Position numbers and translations under genes: made by a program. Below the pieces are notes generated by a model. That model was given only the letters and a program-made list of their open reading frames with translations. It had not been told where the DNA came from and searched no databases. Positions 41,480 to 50,067 of a stretch of DNA of 64,000 nt are shown piece after piece. The DNA is taken from NCBI GenBank assembly GCA_003946805.1, contig RPSH01000017.1, forward strand, positions 1-64,000, in the 5' to 3' direction. This stretch comes from Bacillus sp. 2B10. Lineage in GTDB: Bacteria > Pseudomonadota > Alphaproteobacteria > Sphingomonadales > Sphingomonadaceae. Position 1 is the stretch's first letter. Every line of letters starts with the position of its first letter.

Positions 41480-42622
41480 CTACCCCCGCGCGATCCGCAG
41501 ATACGCATCCAGCACCGACTGGTTCGCGCTGTCCCACCGATATTCCTTGGCGGCATCATGCCCCGCCAGCCCCATGCGCCAGCGCAGATCGGCATCCTCG
41601 CACAGTCGCGCGATCGCATCGGCATAGGCGGGCACGTCGCGCGGCGGCACGAGGAAACCGGTGGTGCGGTCCTCGACCATGCCGAACGCGCCGGTCGCCC
41701 GCGCGGCGACGACGGGCACGCCGGCCGCCATCGCCTCCAGCGTGACGTTGCCGAACGTCTCGGTGATCGACGGGTTGAAGAACACGTCCATCGACGCGAC
41801 CGCCCGGCCCAGATCGTCGCCCGCCTGGAACCCGGCGAACACCGCATGCGGCACGCGCTCGGCGAACCAGTCGCGCGCCGGGCCTTCCCCGATCACGAGG
41901 ATGCGGTGCCTGACGCCGCGACGCTGCAACTCGGTCGCGACCTCCGAAAAGACGTCGAGCCCCTTTTCCAGCACCAGCCGCCCGAGGAAGCTCACCGCCA
42001 CCTCGTCGTCGCCGATGCCCAGCGACCGGCGCCAGTCGAGGTCGCGCATCGCCGGGCTGAACCGCTGATGGTCGACGCCGCGCGACCAGATGCCGATGGG
42101 GGAGCCGACCCCCCATTCGCGCAGCAGGTCGGCCATGCCGCGTCCGGGCACCATCACCTGATCGGCGCGGTTGTAGAACCGCTTCGACAGCGCGACCGCC
42201 ACGGGTTCGAGAAAGCCGATGCCGTAATATTGCGGATAGGTTTCGAACCGGGTGTGGAGCGAGGCGAGGGTCGCGATCCCCTGCGTCCGGGCCCAGCTGA
42301 GCGCGCGGTGGCCGAGGATGTCGGGCGCGCTGACATGGACGACGTTCGGCGCGAACGCGGTCAGGTCGGCACGGGTCTTCGCGGTCAGCCCGCGCGCCAG
42401 CTTGTATTCGCCGCGCCCGCCCGGCATCCCGTAGGCGGGCACGCTGACCAGATCGCCGGTCGGGGGAAAGGCGGGCTTGTCGGTCGTCGGCGAATAGACG
42501 CGCAGCGCGACGCCATGGTCGAGCAGGTGGCGCGCAAGGCGGTTGAGCGCCTGGTTGGCGCCGTCACGGACATAATTGTAGTTTCCGCTGAACATCGCGA
42601 CGCGGAGCTGGGAAGGCTTCAT
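41480..42622 (-). CDS. GT4-family glycosyltransferase
   Basis: 380 residues from MKPSQLRVAMFSGNY. GT-B fold: N-terminal FSGNYNYVRDGANQALNRLARHL, ISLHTRFETYPQYY-like acceptor region, then C-terminal VSFLGRLVLEKGLDVF, VIGEGPARDWF and the EX7E pattern SITETFGNVTLEAMAAGVPVV. It resembles mannosyltransferases acting on glycolipids. Lies before the ligase group and likely belongs to the same surface-glycan pathway, though a repeat-filled gap (41270-41479) separates it from the ligase. Confidence 0.88.
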   Translation of the reverse strand: MKPSQLRVAMFSGNYNYVRDGANQALNRLARHLLDHGVALRVYSPTTDKPAFPPTGDLVSVPAYGMPGGRGEYKLARGLTAKTRADLTAFAPNVVHVSAPDILGHRALSWARTQGIATLASLHTRFETYPQYYGIGFLEPVAVALSKRFYNRADQVMVPGRGMADLLREWGVGSPIGIWSRGVDHQRFSPAMRDLDWRRSLGIGDDEVAVSFLGRLVLEKGLDVFSEVATELQRRGVRHRILVIGEGPARDWFAERVPHAVFAGFQAGDDLGRAVASMDVFFNPSITETFGNVTLEAMAAGVPVVAARATGAFGMVEDRTTGFLVPPRDVPAYADAIARLCEDADLRWRMGLAGHDAAKEYRWDSANQSVLDAYLRIARG

Positions 42623-42713
42623 TTGCGCGCCATAGCGTCGGAACGCCACGTACGCCACCGGAACGCTGTCGCGGCCAGAGGGTTGACCTCGCCGACGAAC
42701 AGGAGGCGGCAGG

Positions 42714-42926
42714 ATGAGCGACAGCTACCGGAAGGGCCAGACCGTGAAATGGTCGTGGGGCAACGGCACGGCGGAGGGCAAGGTCGAGGAACGCTTCGAC
42801 CGCCGCGTGCAGCGCACGATCAAGGGCAGCAAGATCACCAAGAACGGCACGAAGGACAATCCAGCCTATCTGATCGAGCAGGACGACGGCACGAAGGTCC
42901 TGAAGCGCGGCAGCGAACTGGACTGA
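42714..42926 (+). CDS. DUF2945 (HVA1/TUDOR-like) small protein
   Basis: 70 residues. YRKGQTVKWSWGNGTAEGKV is the family opening, then NPAYLIEQDDGTKVLKRGSEL. A basic small beta protein of the 'hypervirulence-associated, TUDOR' family with unknown role in bacteria. Stand-alone, 38 bp before radA. Confidence 0.88.
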   Translation: MSDSYRKGQTVKWSWGNGTAEGKVEERFDRRVQRTIKGSKITKNGTKDNPAYLIEQDDGTKVLKRGSELD

Positions 42927-42964
42927 TATTCCCCTTTCGTTCCGCATCTGCTACCGGCGGCGGC

Positions 42965-44332
42965 ATGGCCAAACCCCAGAAGCGCTATGTCTGCCAGCAA
43001 TGCGGATCGGTATCCTCGAAATGGGCGGGGCAGTGCGCCGATTGCGGCGAATGGAACACGCTGGTCGAGGATGCCGGCGCGGTCGTGACGCCGTTTTCGG
43101 CGCGCCACAACCTGCAAAGCGGCGGCCGGCCGATCCTGTTGTCGGGTCTCGACACCGCCATCGCGCTGCCCGACCGGCTCAAGACCGACATCGCCGAACT
43201 CGACCGCGCACTGGGCGGCGGCTTCGTCGAAGGATCGGCGACGCTGATCGGCGGCGATCCCGGCATCGGCAAGTCGACGCTGCTGCTACAGGCCGCCGCG
43301 AAGCTCGCACTGGCCGGCAAGTCGGTCGCCTATGTCTCGGGCGAGGAAGCCGCCGATCAGGTCCGGCTGCGCGCCCGGCGGCTGGGGCTCGGCAATGCAC
43401 CGGTGCAACTGGCGGCGGCGACCTCGGTGCGCGACATCCTCACCACCTTCGGCGGATCGGCGGCACCCGACCTGCTCATCATCGATTCGATCCAGACGAT
43501 GCACAGCGACCTGATCGAGGGTGCGCCTGGCACCGTCAGCCAGGTCCGCGCGTCGTCGGGCGAACTGATCCGCTTCGCCAAGGAACGCGGCACCGCGGTC
43601 GTGCTGGTTGGGCACGTCACCAAGGACGGCTCGATCGCCGGCCCGCGCGTGCTCGAACACATGGTCGACACGGTGCTGGCGTTCGAAGGCGAGCGCAGCC
43701 ACCAGTACCGCATCCTGCGCGCGGTCAAGAACCGCTTCGGCGGCACCGACGAGATCGGCGTCTTCGCGATGGAGAGCGAGGGATTGTCCGAAGTTTCAAA
43801 CCCTTCGTCGCTGTTCCTCACCAGCCGTGACGAGAATGTCACTGGCACCGTCGTCTTCCCCGCGCTGGAGGGGACGCGTCCGGTGCTGGTCGAGGTGCAG
43901 GCGCTGACCGTCCGCCTCGCCTCCGGTGCCACGCCCCGCCGCGCGGTCGTCGGGTGGGATTCGGGGCGGCTGGCGATGATCCTCGCGGTGCTGGAGGCGC
44001 GCTGCGGCCTCGCCTTCGCCACCGCCGAAGTCTATCTCAACATCGCCGGCGGTTACCGGGTGACCGATCCCGCCGCCGACCTTGCGGTCGCCGCCGCGCT
44101 GGTGTCGGCGCTGTCCGAACGCCCCGTTCCCGCCGATGCGATCGTGTTCGGCGAGATCGCGCTGTCGGGCGAGGTCCGCCCGGTGGCGCACGGCGCGCTG
44201 CGGCTGAAGGAGGCCGGCAAGCTCGGCTTCGCCCGCGCGCTGGCCCCGGCGAACCAGGCGGAGGGCGGCGCGGTCAAGCTGTCCGGGTTCAAGGATTTGC
44301 CGCGGTTCGTCGACTATATGCTCGGCCGGTGA
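42965..44332 (+). CDS. radA: DNA repair protein RadA
   Basis: 455 residues. N-terminal zinc finger (YVCQQCGSVSSKW, CADCGEWNT), Walker A GGDPGIGKSTLL, the RadA-specific KNRFGG motif and a C-terminal Lon-like domain (LARVAGGYRVTDPAADLAVAA type). RadA aids branch migration in recombination. Followed by cvpA. Confidence 0.95.
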   Translation: MAKPQKRYVCQQCGSVSSKWAGQCADCGEWNTLVEDAGAVVTPFSARHNLQSGGRPILLSGLDTAIALPDRLKTDIAELDRALGGGFVEGSATLIGGDPGIGKSTLLLQAAAKLALAGKSVAYVSGEEAADQVRLRARRLGLGNAPVQLAAATSVRDILTTFGGSAAPDLLIIDSIQTMHSDLIEGAPGTVSQVRASSGELIRFAKERGTAVVLVGHVTKDGSIAGPRVLEHMVDTVLAFEGERSHQYRILRAVKNRFGGTDEIGVFAMESEGLSEVSNPSSLFLTSRDENVTGTVVFPALEGTRPVLVEVQALTVRLASGATPRRAVVGWDSGRLAMILAVLEARCGLAFATAEVYLNIAGGYRVTDPAADLAVAAALVSALSERPVPADAIVFGEIALSGEVRPVAHGALRLKEAGKLGFARALAPANQAEGGAVKLSGFKDLPRFVDYMLGR

Positions 44333-44395
44333 ACGATCCCGGGGAGGATTAGCAGCCGCTCGACAATCCCCCCGTCGCCCGGCATAGCCACGCCC

Positions 44396-44917
44396 ATGGG
44401 CCTGACCTCGCTCGACATCGCCGTTCTCCTCACCGTCGGCGGCGCGGCGGTGCTCGGCTTCATGCGCGGCTTCGTCACCGAAGTCCTGTCGCTCGGCGCA
44501 TGGGCGCTGGTCGTGATCGCGCTGAAACTGTTCCACACCCCCGTTGCCGCCGCGCTGGTCGGGCCGACCGGGACCGCGGGCGGCGCGGCGACGCTCGCCT
44601 TCGCGCTGATCGCCGGCATCGGCTATTTCGCCGGACGCCTCGTCGCCAACGGCATCGGCCGGCGGACCCGCGCCTCGGTCCTGGGGCCCGTCGACCGCGC
44701 CCTCGGCTTCGGCTTCGGCGCGGTGAAGGGGCTGATCCTCGTCAGCCTCGCCTTCCTGCTGCTCCTGCTCGCGGCCGACTTCATCGGTGGCGGGCCGACG
44801 CGCCGGCCCGCGTGGATCAAGGACGCCCGCACCTACCCGCTGCTCAACGCCACCAGCACCAGCGTCGTCGACTTCATCGATCGTCGCCGCCGCGGCGAGC
44901 CGGTGTTCGGCGAGTAG
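44396..44917 (+). CDS. cvpA: CvpA-family membrane protein
   Basis: 173 residues with four membrane helices; MGLTSLDIAVLLTVGGAAVLGFMRGFVTEVLSL-type start (D-I..L..GFMRGF) is the CvpA mark. Linked in E. coli to colicin V production and envelope stress. Adjacent to radA in many alphaproteobacteria. The C-terminal ~60 residues are hydrophilic. Confidence 0.88.
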   Translation: MGLTSLDIAVLLTVGGAAVLGFMRGFVTEVLSLGAWALVVIALKLFHTPVAAALVGPTGTAGGAATLAFALIAGIGYFAGRLVANGIGRRTRASVLGPVDRALGFGFGAVKGLILVSLAFLLLLLAADFIGGGPTRRPAWIKDARTYPLLNATSTSVVDFIDRRRRGEPVFGE

Positions 44918-44970
44918 AAAACGACAGGGGGCGACTCGCCACCGTCACGATCGCGCCCTACATCCCGCGC

Positions 44971-45408
44971 GTGACCGCAAATCTCTACAACACCGAAATC
45001 CTCCGCCTCGCCGCCGAAACCGCGCAGGCCGTCCGCTTGCCCGAGCCCCACGCCTCGGTCGAGAAACGCTCAGCCGTTTGCGGCAGCCGCGTGACCGTCG
45101 ACATCGCACTCGGCGACGACGGCCGGGTCGCGGCGGTCGGCATGCTGGTGCGCGCGTGTGCGCTGGGACAGGCATCGTCGGCGCTGCTCGCCCGGCAGAT
45201 CGTCGGCAAGTCACCCGCCGACCTCGCCGCCGCCAGCGACGCGCTGGCCACATGGCTGGCCGGGGAGGGGGATGCGCCCGACTGGTCCGGCCTGACGCTG
45301 TTCGAACCGGCGCGTCCGCACAGCGCGCGCCACGCCTCGATCCGCCTCGCCTTCGAGGCCGCTGCCGAAGCCGCGGCGGTCGCCGCCGGCCAGCGAGCCG
45401 CCGCCTGA
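44971..45408 (+). CDS. Iron-sulfur cluster assembly scaffold-like protein (NifU N-terminal)
   Basis: 145 residues from GTG at 44971 (MTANLYNTEILRLA). NifU_N/IscU-type points: CGSRVTVDI with Cys, ACALGQASSALLA with Cys, and an acidic loop. The third IscU Cys and the LPPVK site are not evident, so it is a diverged, perhaps non-canonical member. Ends with a one-base overlap with the antiporter gene. Role inferred only. Confidence 0.7.
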   Translation: MTANLYNTEILRLAAETAQAVRLPEPHASVEKRSAVCGSRVTVDIALGDDGRVAAVGMLVRACALGQASSALLARQIVGKSPADLAAASDALATWLAGEGDAPDWSGLTLFEPARPHSARHASIRLAFEAAAEAAAVAAGQRAAA

Positions 45409-47189
45409 TGGAACACGGCACCGCGTCGCTGCTCCATGATTTCGCCCCGTTGCTGGGGGCGGCGCTGGTGTTCGTACTGATCTTCCGCAAGCTCGGGCTG
45501 GGCGCCACGCTCGGCTATCTCGTCGCCGGATCGGTCGTCGGGCCGCAGGTGCTGGGCCTTGTCGGCAACGCCGAATCGAAACTGGCCATCGCCGAACTCG
45601 GCATTACCCTGCTGCTGTTCCTCGTCGGGCTGGAGCTCAGCCCCTCGCGGCTGTGGCAGATGAAGCGCGACATCTTCGGCCTCGGCCTGTTGCAGGTCGT
45701 GCTGTGCGGCGTCGCGATCACCGGCGTCGTCTGGCTGGCGACGCATTTCAGCTGGGCTGCGGCACTGGCGCTGGGCCTGCCGCTGGCGCTGTCGTCGACC
45801 GCGCAGGTGCTGCCGATGCTGCAATCGGCCGGGCGCATGAAGACGCCGTTCGGCGAGCGTGCCTTCGCCATCCTGCTGTTCCAGGACCTGTCGATCGTCC
45901 CGCTCATCACCATTGTCGCCGCGCTGTCGCGCAACCCGGCCGATGCCGCCGGCCCGCCGGGCTGGCAGCTGGCGCTGTGGACCGTCGGCGCGGTCGTCGG
46001 CCTGATCCTCGCCGGCCGCTTCCTGCTACGCCCGCTGTTCCGCCTGATCGGCAATATGGGCGAGCGCGAGATGTTCGTGTTCGCCGGGCTGTTCACCGTC
46101 ATCGCCAGCGCGGCGGTGATGCAGTCGCTGGGGCTGTCGACCGCGCTGGGCGCGTTCATCGCCGGCGTGATGCTGGCCGACAGCCCGTATCGTCACGAAC
46201 TGGAGGCCGATGTCGAGCCGTTCCGCTCGATCCTGCTCGGCCTGTTCTTCCTCGCGGTCGGCATGATGCTCGATCTCGGCGCGATCATCGAACGCCCGGT
46301 CTTCGTGGTCGGCATGGCGCTGGCGCTGATCGCGACCAAGGGGCTGGTGATCTTCGGCATCGGGCGGTTGTTCGGCATGCCGTGGCGCGGTGCGCTGGCG
46401 TTGGGCCTGTTGCTCAGCCAGGGCGGCGAATTCGGTTTCGTCCTGTTCGCGCAGGCGCAGAACGCGCTCTTGATCGCACCCGAGGCGGCCAGCGTCTTCG
46501 GCGCGATCGTCACCCTGTCGATGGCGACCACGCCGTTCCTGATGATGGCCACGCGCCGGTTCCGCGCCGATCCCGAGCGGAAAGACGGCATGAAACCCGA
46601 AGGCCCCCGGCATGACGGCGCCAGCGCGGTCGTGGTCGGCTATGGCCGCTTCGGACAGACCGTGGCGCAGATGCTGCTGGCGCAAGGGATCAGCGTCACC
46701 GTGATCGACCGCGATGTCGAGATGATCGAGATCGCCGGCAGTTTCGGGATGAAGGTCTATTATGGCGACGGCACGCGCATCGACCTGCTGCGCCTTGCCG
46801 GTGCGCAGGATGCCGAATTGCTGCTTTTCTGCACCGACGGCGATCCGTTCGACGCCGCCACGATCGACGCGATCCATCAGGCGTTTCCCGCGCCCGGCAT
46901 CTTCGTGCGTGCCTATGACCGCCGCGCCGTCATCAAGCTGGTCGACGCGCCGGTGCTGGGCGTGTTCCGCGAAGTACTCGACTCCGCCGTCACCATGGCC
47001 CGCGCGGCGATGGTCAGCGTCGGCGTCGACGATGGCGAGATCGACCGGACCGAGGACCTGTATCGCAAGACCGACGCGAAGCGCCTGCTGCAACAGTCGG
47101 AAACCGGCGACCTGAAACAGGGGCGCGAGATGATCTTCACCCATGCCCGTGTCAGCGCGGCGTCCGGCACGGTGGCGGACGAGGGTTGA
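45408..47189 (+). CDS. Kef-type monovalent cation:proton antiporter (CPA2)
   Basis: 593 residues. About 12 membrane helices (to ~385) with LELSPSRLWQMKRD and LALSSTAQVLPML (CPA2 motif) and LLLSQGGEFGFVLF. The cytoplasmic RCK/TrkA-N domain follows: VVGYGRFGQTVAQMLL, VIDRDVEMIEIAG, KVYYGDGTRIDLL. KefB/KefC homologues export K+ and are gated by glutathione adducts or NAD(H). Confidence 0.92.
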   Translation: MEHGTASLLHDFAPLLGAALVFVLIFRKLGLGATLGYLVAGSVVGPQVLGLVGNAESKLAIAELGITLLLFLVGLELSPSRLWQMKRDIFGLGLLQVVLCGVAITGVVWLATHFSWAAALALGLPLALSSTAQVLPMLQSAGRMKTPFGERAFAILLFQDLSIVPLITIVAALSRNPADAAGPPGWQLALWTVGAVVGLILAGRFLLRPLFRLIGNMGEREMFVFAGLFTVIASAAVMQSLGLSTALGAFIAGVMLADSPYRHELEADVEPFRSILLGLFFLAVGMMLDLGAIIERPVFVVGMALALIATKGLVIFGIGRLFGMPWRGALALGLLLSQGGEFGFVLFAQAQNALLIAPEAASVFGAIVTLSMATTPFLMMATRRFRADPERKDGMKPEGPRHDGASAVVVGYGRFGQTVAQMLLAQGISVTVIDRDVEMIEIAGSFGMKVYYGDGTRIDLLRLAGAQDAELLLFCTDGDPFDAATIDAIHQAFPAPGIFVRAYDRRAVIKLVDAPVLGVFREVLDSAVTMARAAMVSVGVDDGEIDRTEDLYRKTDAKRLLQQSETGDLKQGREMIFTHARVSAASGTVADEG

Positions 47190-47202
47190 TGGAGAGGATG
47201 GC

Positions 47203-47565
47203 ATGAAGGGTCGGCCGTTGCGTGAGCGACTGGGCTTCGCGATCGCGGGGCTGCGTGTCGGCTGGCGTCGTGAGGCCAGCTTCCGCACCCATCTCGCCTT
47301 CGCTGCGGCGGCGATTGTTGCCCTGCTGGCCCTGCGGCCGGCACCGTCGTGGTGGGCACTGGTCGCCGTGACCATTGCGTTGGTTTTGGCACTCGAACTG
47401 CTGAACGCTGCGCTGGAAGGCGTAATCGACTTGTTGCATCCCGGCTATCATGCCGAGATTGGGGCCGTAAAGGATATGCTGGCAGGTGCCGTGCTGATCG
47501 CTGCGATTGCTGCGCTGCTGGTCGCCACGGCGATGGTCGTTGATACTCTGGAGTTGTTGTCATGA
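47203..47565 (+). CDS. dgkA: Diacylglycerol kinase
   Basis: 120 residues, three membrane helices. ALELLNAALEGVIDLLHP with the catalytic E-x-N-A-x-E motif, and preceding basic N-terminus (RVGWRREASFRTHLAFA). Phosphorylates diacylglycerol from membrane-oligosaccharide turnover, at the inner membrane. ATG after GGAGAGG. Overlaps DUF423 gene by ATGA. Confidence 0.92.
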   Translation: MKGRPLRERLGFAIAGLRVGWRREASFRTHLAFAAAAIVALLALRPAPSWWALVAVTIALVLALELLNAALEGVIDLLHPGYHAEIGAVKDMLAGAVLIAAIAALLVATAMVVDTLELLS

Positions 47566-47897
47566 ACCTCCTGCTCCTCGCCGCTGCGCTGTCCGGCGCC
47601 ATGGCCGTCGCCGCCGGTGCGTTCGGGGCGCATGGCGCGTCCGGTCCGGCGGTCGAGTGGTTCAAGACCGGCGGCCAGTATCAGCTCGCCCATGCAATCG
47701 CTGCGATGGTCGCGCTGAACCTCGGCGCGCGCGGACCCGGCTGGCTGTTCGTCGCCGGCGGCCTGTTGTTCGGCGGATCGCTTTACGCGATGGCGCTGGG
47801 CGGGCCGCGGGGGGTGCTGGGGCCAATCACCCCGCTCGGCGGACTGGCGATGATCGTCGGCTGGCTCTGGCTCGGCTGGATCGCGCTGCGGCGGTAG
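47562..47897 (+). CDS. DUF423 membrane protein
   Basis: 111 residues, four membrane helices. DUF423 marks: AAGAFGAHGASG, QYQLAHAIAAMVAL, LFGGSLYAMALGG, ITPLGGLAMIVGWLWLGW. Role unknown. Translated with dgkA. Confidence 0.9.
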   Translation: MNLLLLAAALSGAMAVAAGAFGAHGASGPAVEWFKTGGQYQLAHAIAAMVALNLGARGPGWLFVAGGLLFGGSLYAMALGGPRGVLGPITPLGGLAMIVGWLWLGWIALRR

Positions 47898-47975
47898 CGG
47901 CGGGGGCGTACGAACCACTTTCCTACACCCCGGCTCCCGCCTACCCTCGCCAGCGCTCTTTCTCCGGTAAACCGC

Positions 47976-48410
47976 TCACACCACGATGCCGTACGTCAGG
48001 AACCGCGCATCGCGTTCCCATCCGGCACGCACGTACAGCGCGTGCGCGGCACTGTTGTCGACCGCGGTCTGCAACGTCATCCGCGTCGCGCCGCTTGCCC
48101 GCGCATGGTCGCACGCCGCTTGCAGCAATGCTTCCCCCACGCCGCCGCAGCGGACCTCGGGCCGGACGAACAGGTCGTTCAGGATCATCGTCGGCGCCAT
48201 CCGCACCGACGAGAAACACGGATAGAGCTGCGCGAACCCCGCATCGTCCGCCGCCAGCAGGATCACCGACTGGTCGCGCTCCAGCCGTTCGGTCAGGAAC
48301 CGCCGCGCGCCGTCGGGATCGCTGCCCATATCATAGAACTGGCGATACGCATCGAACAGCGGCACGATGCGATCGATATCGTCCAGCGTCGCACGGCGGA
48401 TGGTCACCAT
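47976..48410 (-). CDS. GNAT-family N-acetyltransferase
   Basis: 144 residues. LNDLFVRPEVRCGGVGEALLQAAC carries the acetyl-CoA-binding R/Q-x-x-G-x-G/A pattern and AAHALYVRAGWERD the closing strand. Substrate unknown. Convergent with DUF423; a short 80-bp spacer lies between. Confidence 0.88.
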   Translation of the reverse strand: MVTIRRATLDDIDRIVPLFDAYRQFYDMGSDPDGARRFLTERLERDQSVILLAADDAGFAQLYPCFSSVRMAPTMILNDLFVRPEVRCGGVGEALLQAACDHARASGATRMTLQTAVDNSAAHALYVRAGWERDARFLTYGIVV

Positions 48411-48570
48411 GGCTTTCCTCGTTCACGACCGCGCGGTGTCAACATCCGCGCGGCGATGGAAATGACGTTCACCCGACGAGCCACGCGATATCAAACGGTT
48501 GCGCGAAACCCGCCGCCCGACACCATAACCCGGCGACCTTAACGTAGCGCAACCTTCGCCAACTTCCGCG

Positions 48571-50067
48571 CTATTGTCCGAAGCGCACCTTCGCCGCCTG
48601 CGCCACGGCCTCGCGTGCCGCCGCCAGCAGCGCGCCGGCCTTCGCCTCGCACTCGCGCTGTTCGGACGCGGGATCGCTGTCGGCGACGATGCCCGCGCCC
48701 GACTGGACATGCATCATCCCGTCCTTGACCACCGCGGTCCGCAGCACGATGCACGAATCCATCGACCCGTCGGGACTGAAATAGCCGACCCCGCCGGCAT
48801 AGGCACCGCGGCGTTCCTGCTCCAGTTCGGCGATGATCTGGCACGCGCGCACCTTGGGCGCGCCCGACACGGTGCCCGCCGGGAACCCGGCGAACAGCGC
48901 ATCCAGCGCATCGGCATCGTCGCGCAGGGTGCCGACGACGTTCGATACGATGTGCATCACATGGCTGTAGAATTCGACCATGTAGCTGTCGGTCACCCGC
49001 ACGCTGCCGGTCGACGCGACCCGACCGACATCGTTGCGGCCAAGGTCGAGCAGCATCAGATGCTCGGCGCGCTCCTTGGGATCGGCCAGCAGGCTGGTCC
49101 GGTTCGCCGTGTCCTCCGCCGCGGTGGCGCCGCGCGGCCGCGTGCCGGCGATCGGCCGGATCGTGACCTCGCCGTCGCGCAGCCGGACGAGGATTTCCGG
49201 GCTCGACCCGGTGAGCGCAAAGCCCGGCAGGTCGAGGTGATAGAGGAACGGCGACGGATTGATCCGCCTGAGCGCTCGGTACAGCTCGAACGGTTCGAGC
49301 GGGAAGGGCGTGGTGAAGCGCTGCGCCAGCACCACCTGAAAGATGTCGCCCGCCGCGATATATTCCTTCGCCGCCGCGACCATGTCGCCATAGCGCCCGG
49401 CGGGGAGCGTCGGCGTCAGCACCGGCTCGGGCAGGTCGTTGCGCCGCACCGCCGGGGGCAGGATCGCGGCATCCAGCGCCGCCGCCGTCGCCTCGATCCG
49501 CTCCGCCGCCGCATCGACGCTGCCGTCCGGCCACACCGGCGCGACGACGAACAGCGTGTCGGACAGCCGGTCGAACACCAGCAGCACCGTCGGCCGCACG
49601 AACATCATGTCGGGCAGGCCCAGCGGATCGTTCGCCGCCTGCGGCAGGTGTTCGACCAGCCCGACCGTTTCATAGCCGAAATAGCCGACCAGACAGGCAA
49701 GCGCGCGGGGCAGGGGGGCGGGCACGTCCATCCGGCACTGTGCGACCAGCGTGCGCAGCGCCGCCAGCGTCGGCTCGCCGCAATCGGCAAAGGCGTCGCG
49801 ATCGGTCAGCCAGCGGTCGTTGATCGTCGCCCGGTGGCCTTCGGCCCGGAAGACGAGGTCGGGAGCCAGCCCGAGCAGGCTGTAGCGTCCGCGCACCGAC
49901 CCGCCCTCGACCGATTCGAGCAGGAAGTCGCCGCGGCCCGGCTGCATCAGCTTGAGCGCGGCGGCGACCGGCGTTTCGGTATCGGCGACCCGCGTCGCCC
50001 ACAGCAGCGCCGGGCGCCCGTCCGCCAGCGCGGCACGGGCGGCGGCGAGCCCCTCTACGCCGGTCAT
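48571..50067 (-). CDS. trpE: Anthranilate synthase component I
   Basis: 498 residues. GRYSLLGLAPDLVFRAEGH at the Trp-binding end, CLVGYFGYETVGL, FQVVLAQRFTTPF, SSPEILVRLRDGEVTIRPIAGTRPRG and a C-terminal MHIVSNVVGTLRDD with VSGAPKVRACQIIAELE. It makes anthranilate with TrpG, which is not in this window. ATG overlaps the ppiD stop (ATGA). An RBS lies within ppiD end. Confidence 0.95.
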   Translation of the reverse strand: MTGVEGLAAARAALADGRPALLWATRVADTETPVAAALKLMQPGRGDFLLESVEGGSVRGRYSLLGLAPDLVFRAEGHRATINDRWLTDRDAFADCGEPTLAALRTLVAQCRMDVPAPLPRALACLVGYFGYETVGLVEHLPQAANDPLGLPDMMFVRPTVLLVFDRLSDTLFVVAPVWPDGSVDAAAERIEATAAALDAAILPPAVRRNDLPEPVLTPTLPAGRYGDMVAAAKEYIAAGDIFQVVLAQRFTTPFPLEPFELYRALRRINPSPFLYHLDLPGFALTGSSPEILVRLRDGEVTIRPIAGTRPRGATAAEDTANRTSLLADPKERAEHLMLLDLGRNDVGRVASTGSVRVTDSYMVEFYSHVMHIVSNVVGTLRDDADALDALFAGFPAGTVSGAPKVRACQIIAELEQERRGAYAGGVGYFSPDGSMDSCIVLRTAVVKDGMMHVQSGAGIVADSDPASEQRECEAKAGALLAAAREAVAQAAKVRFGQ

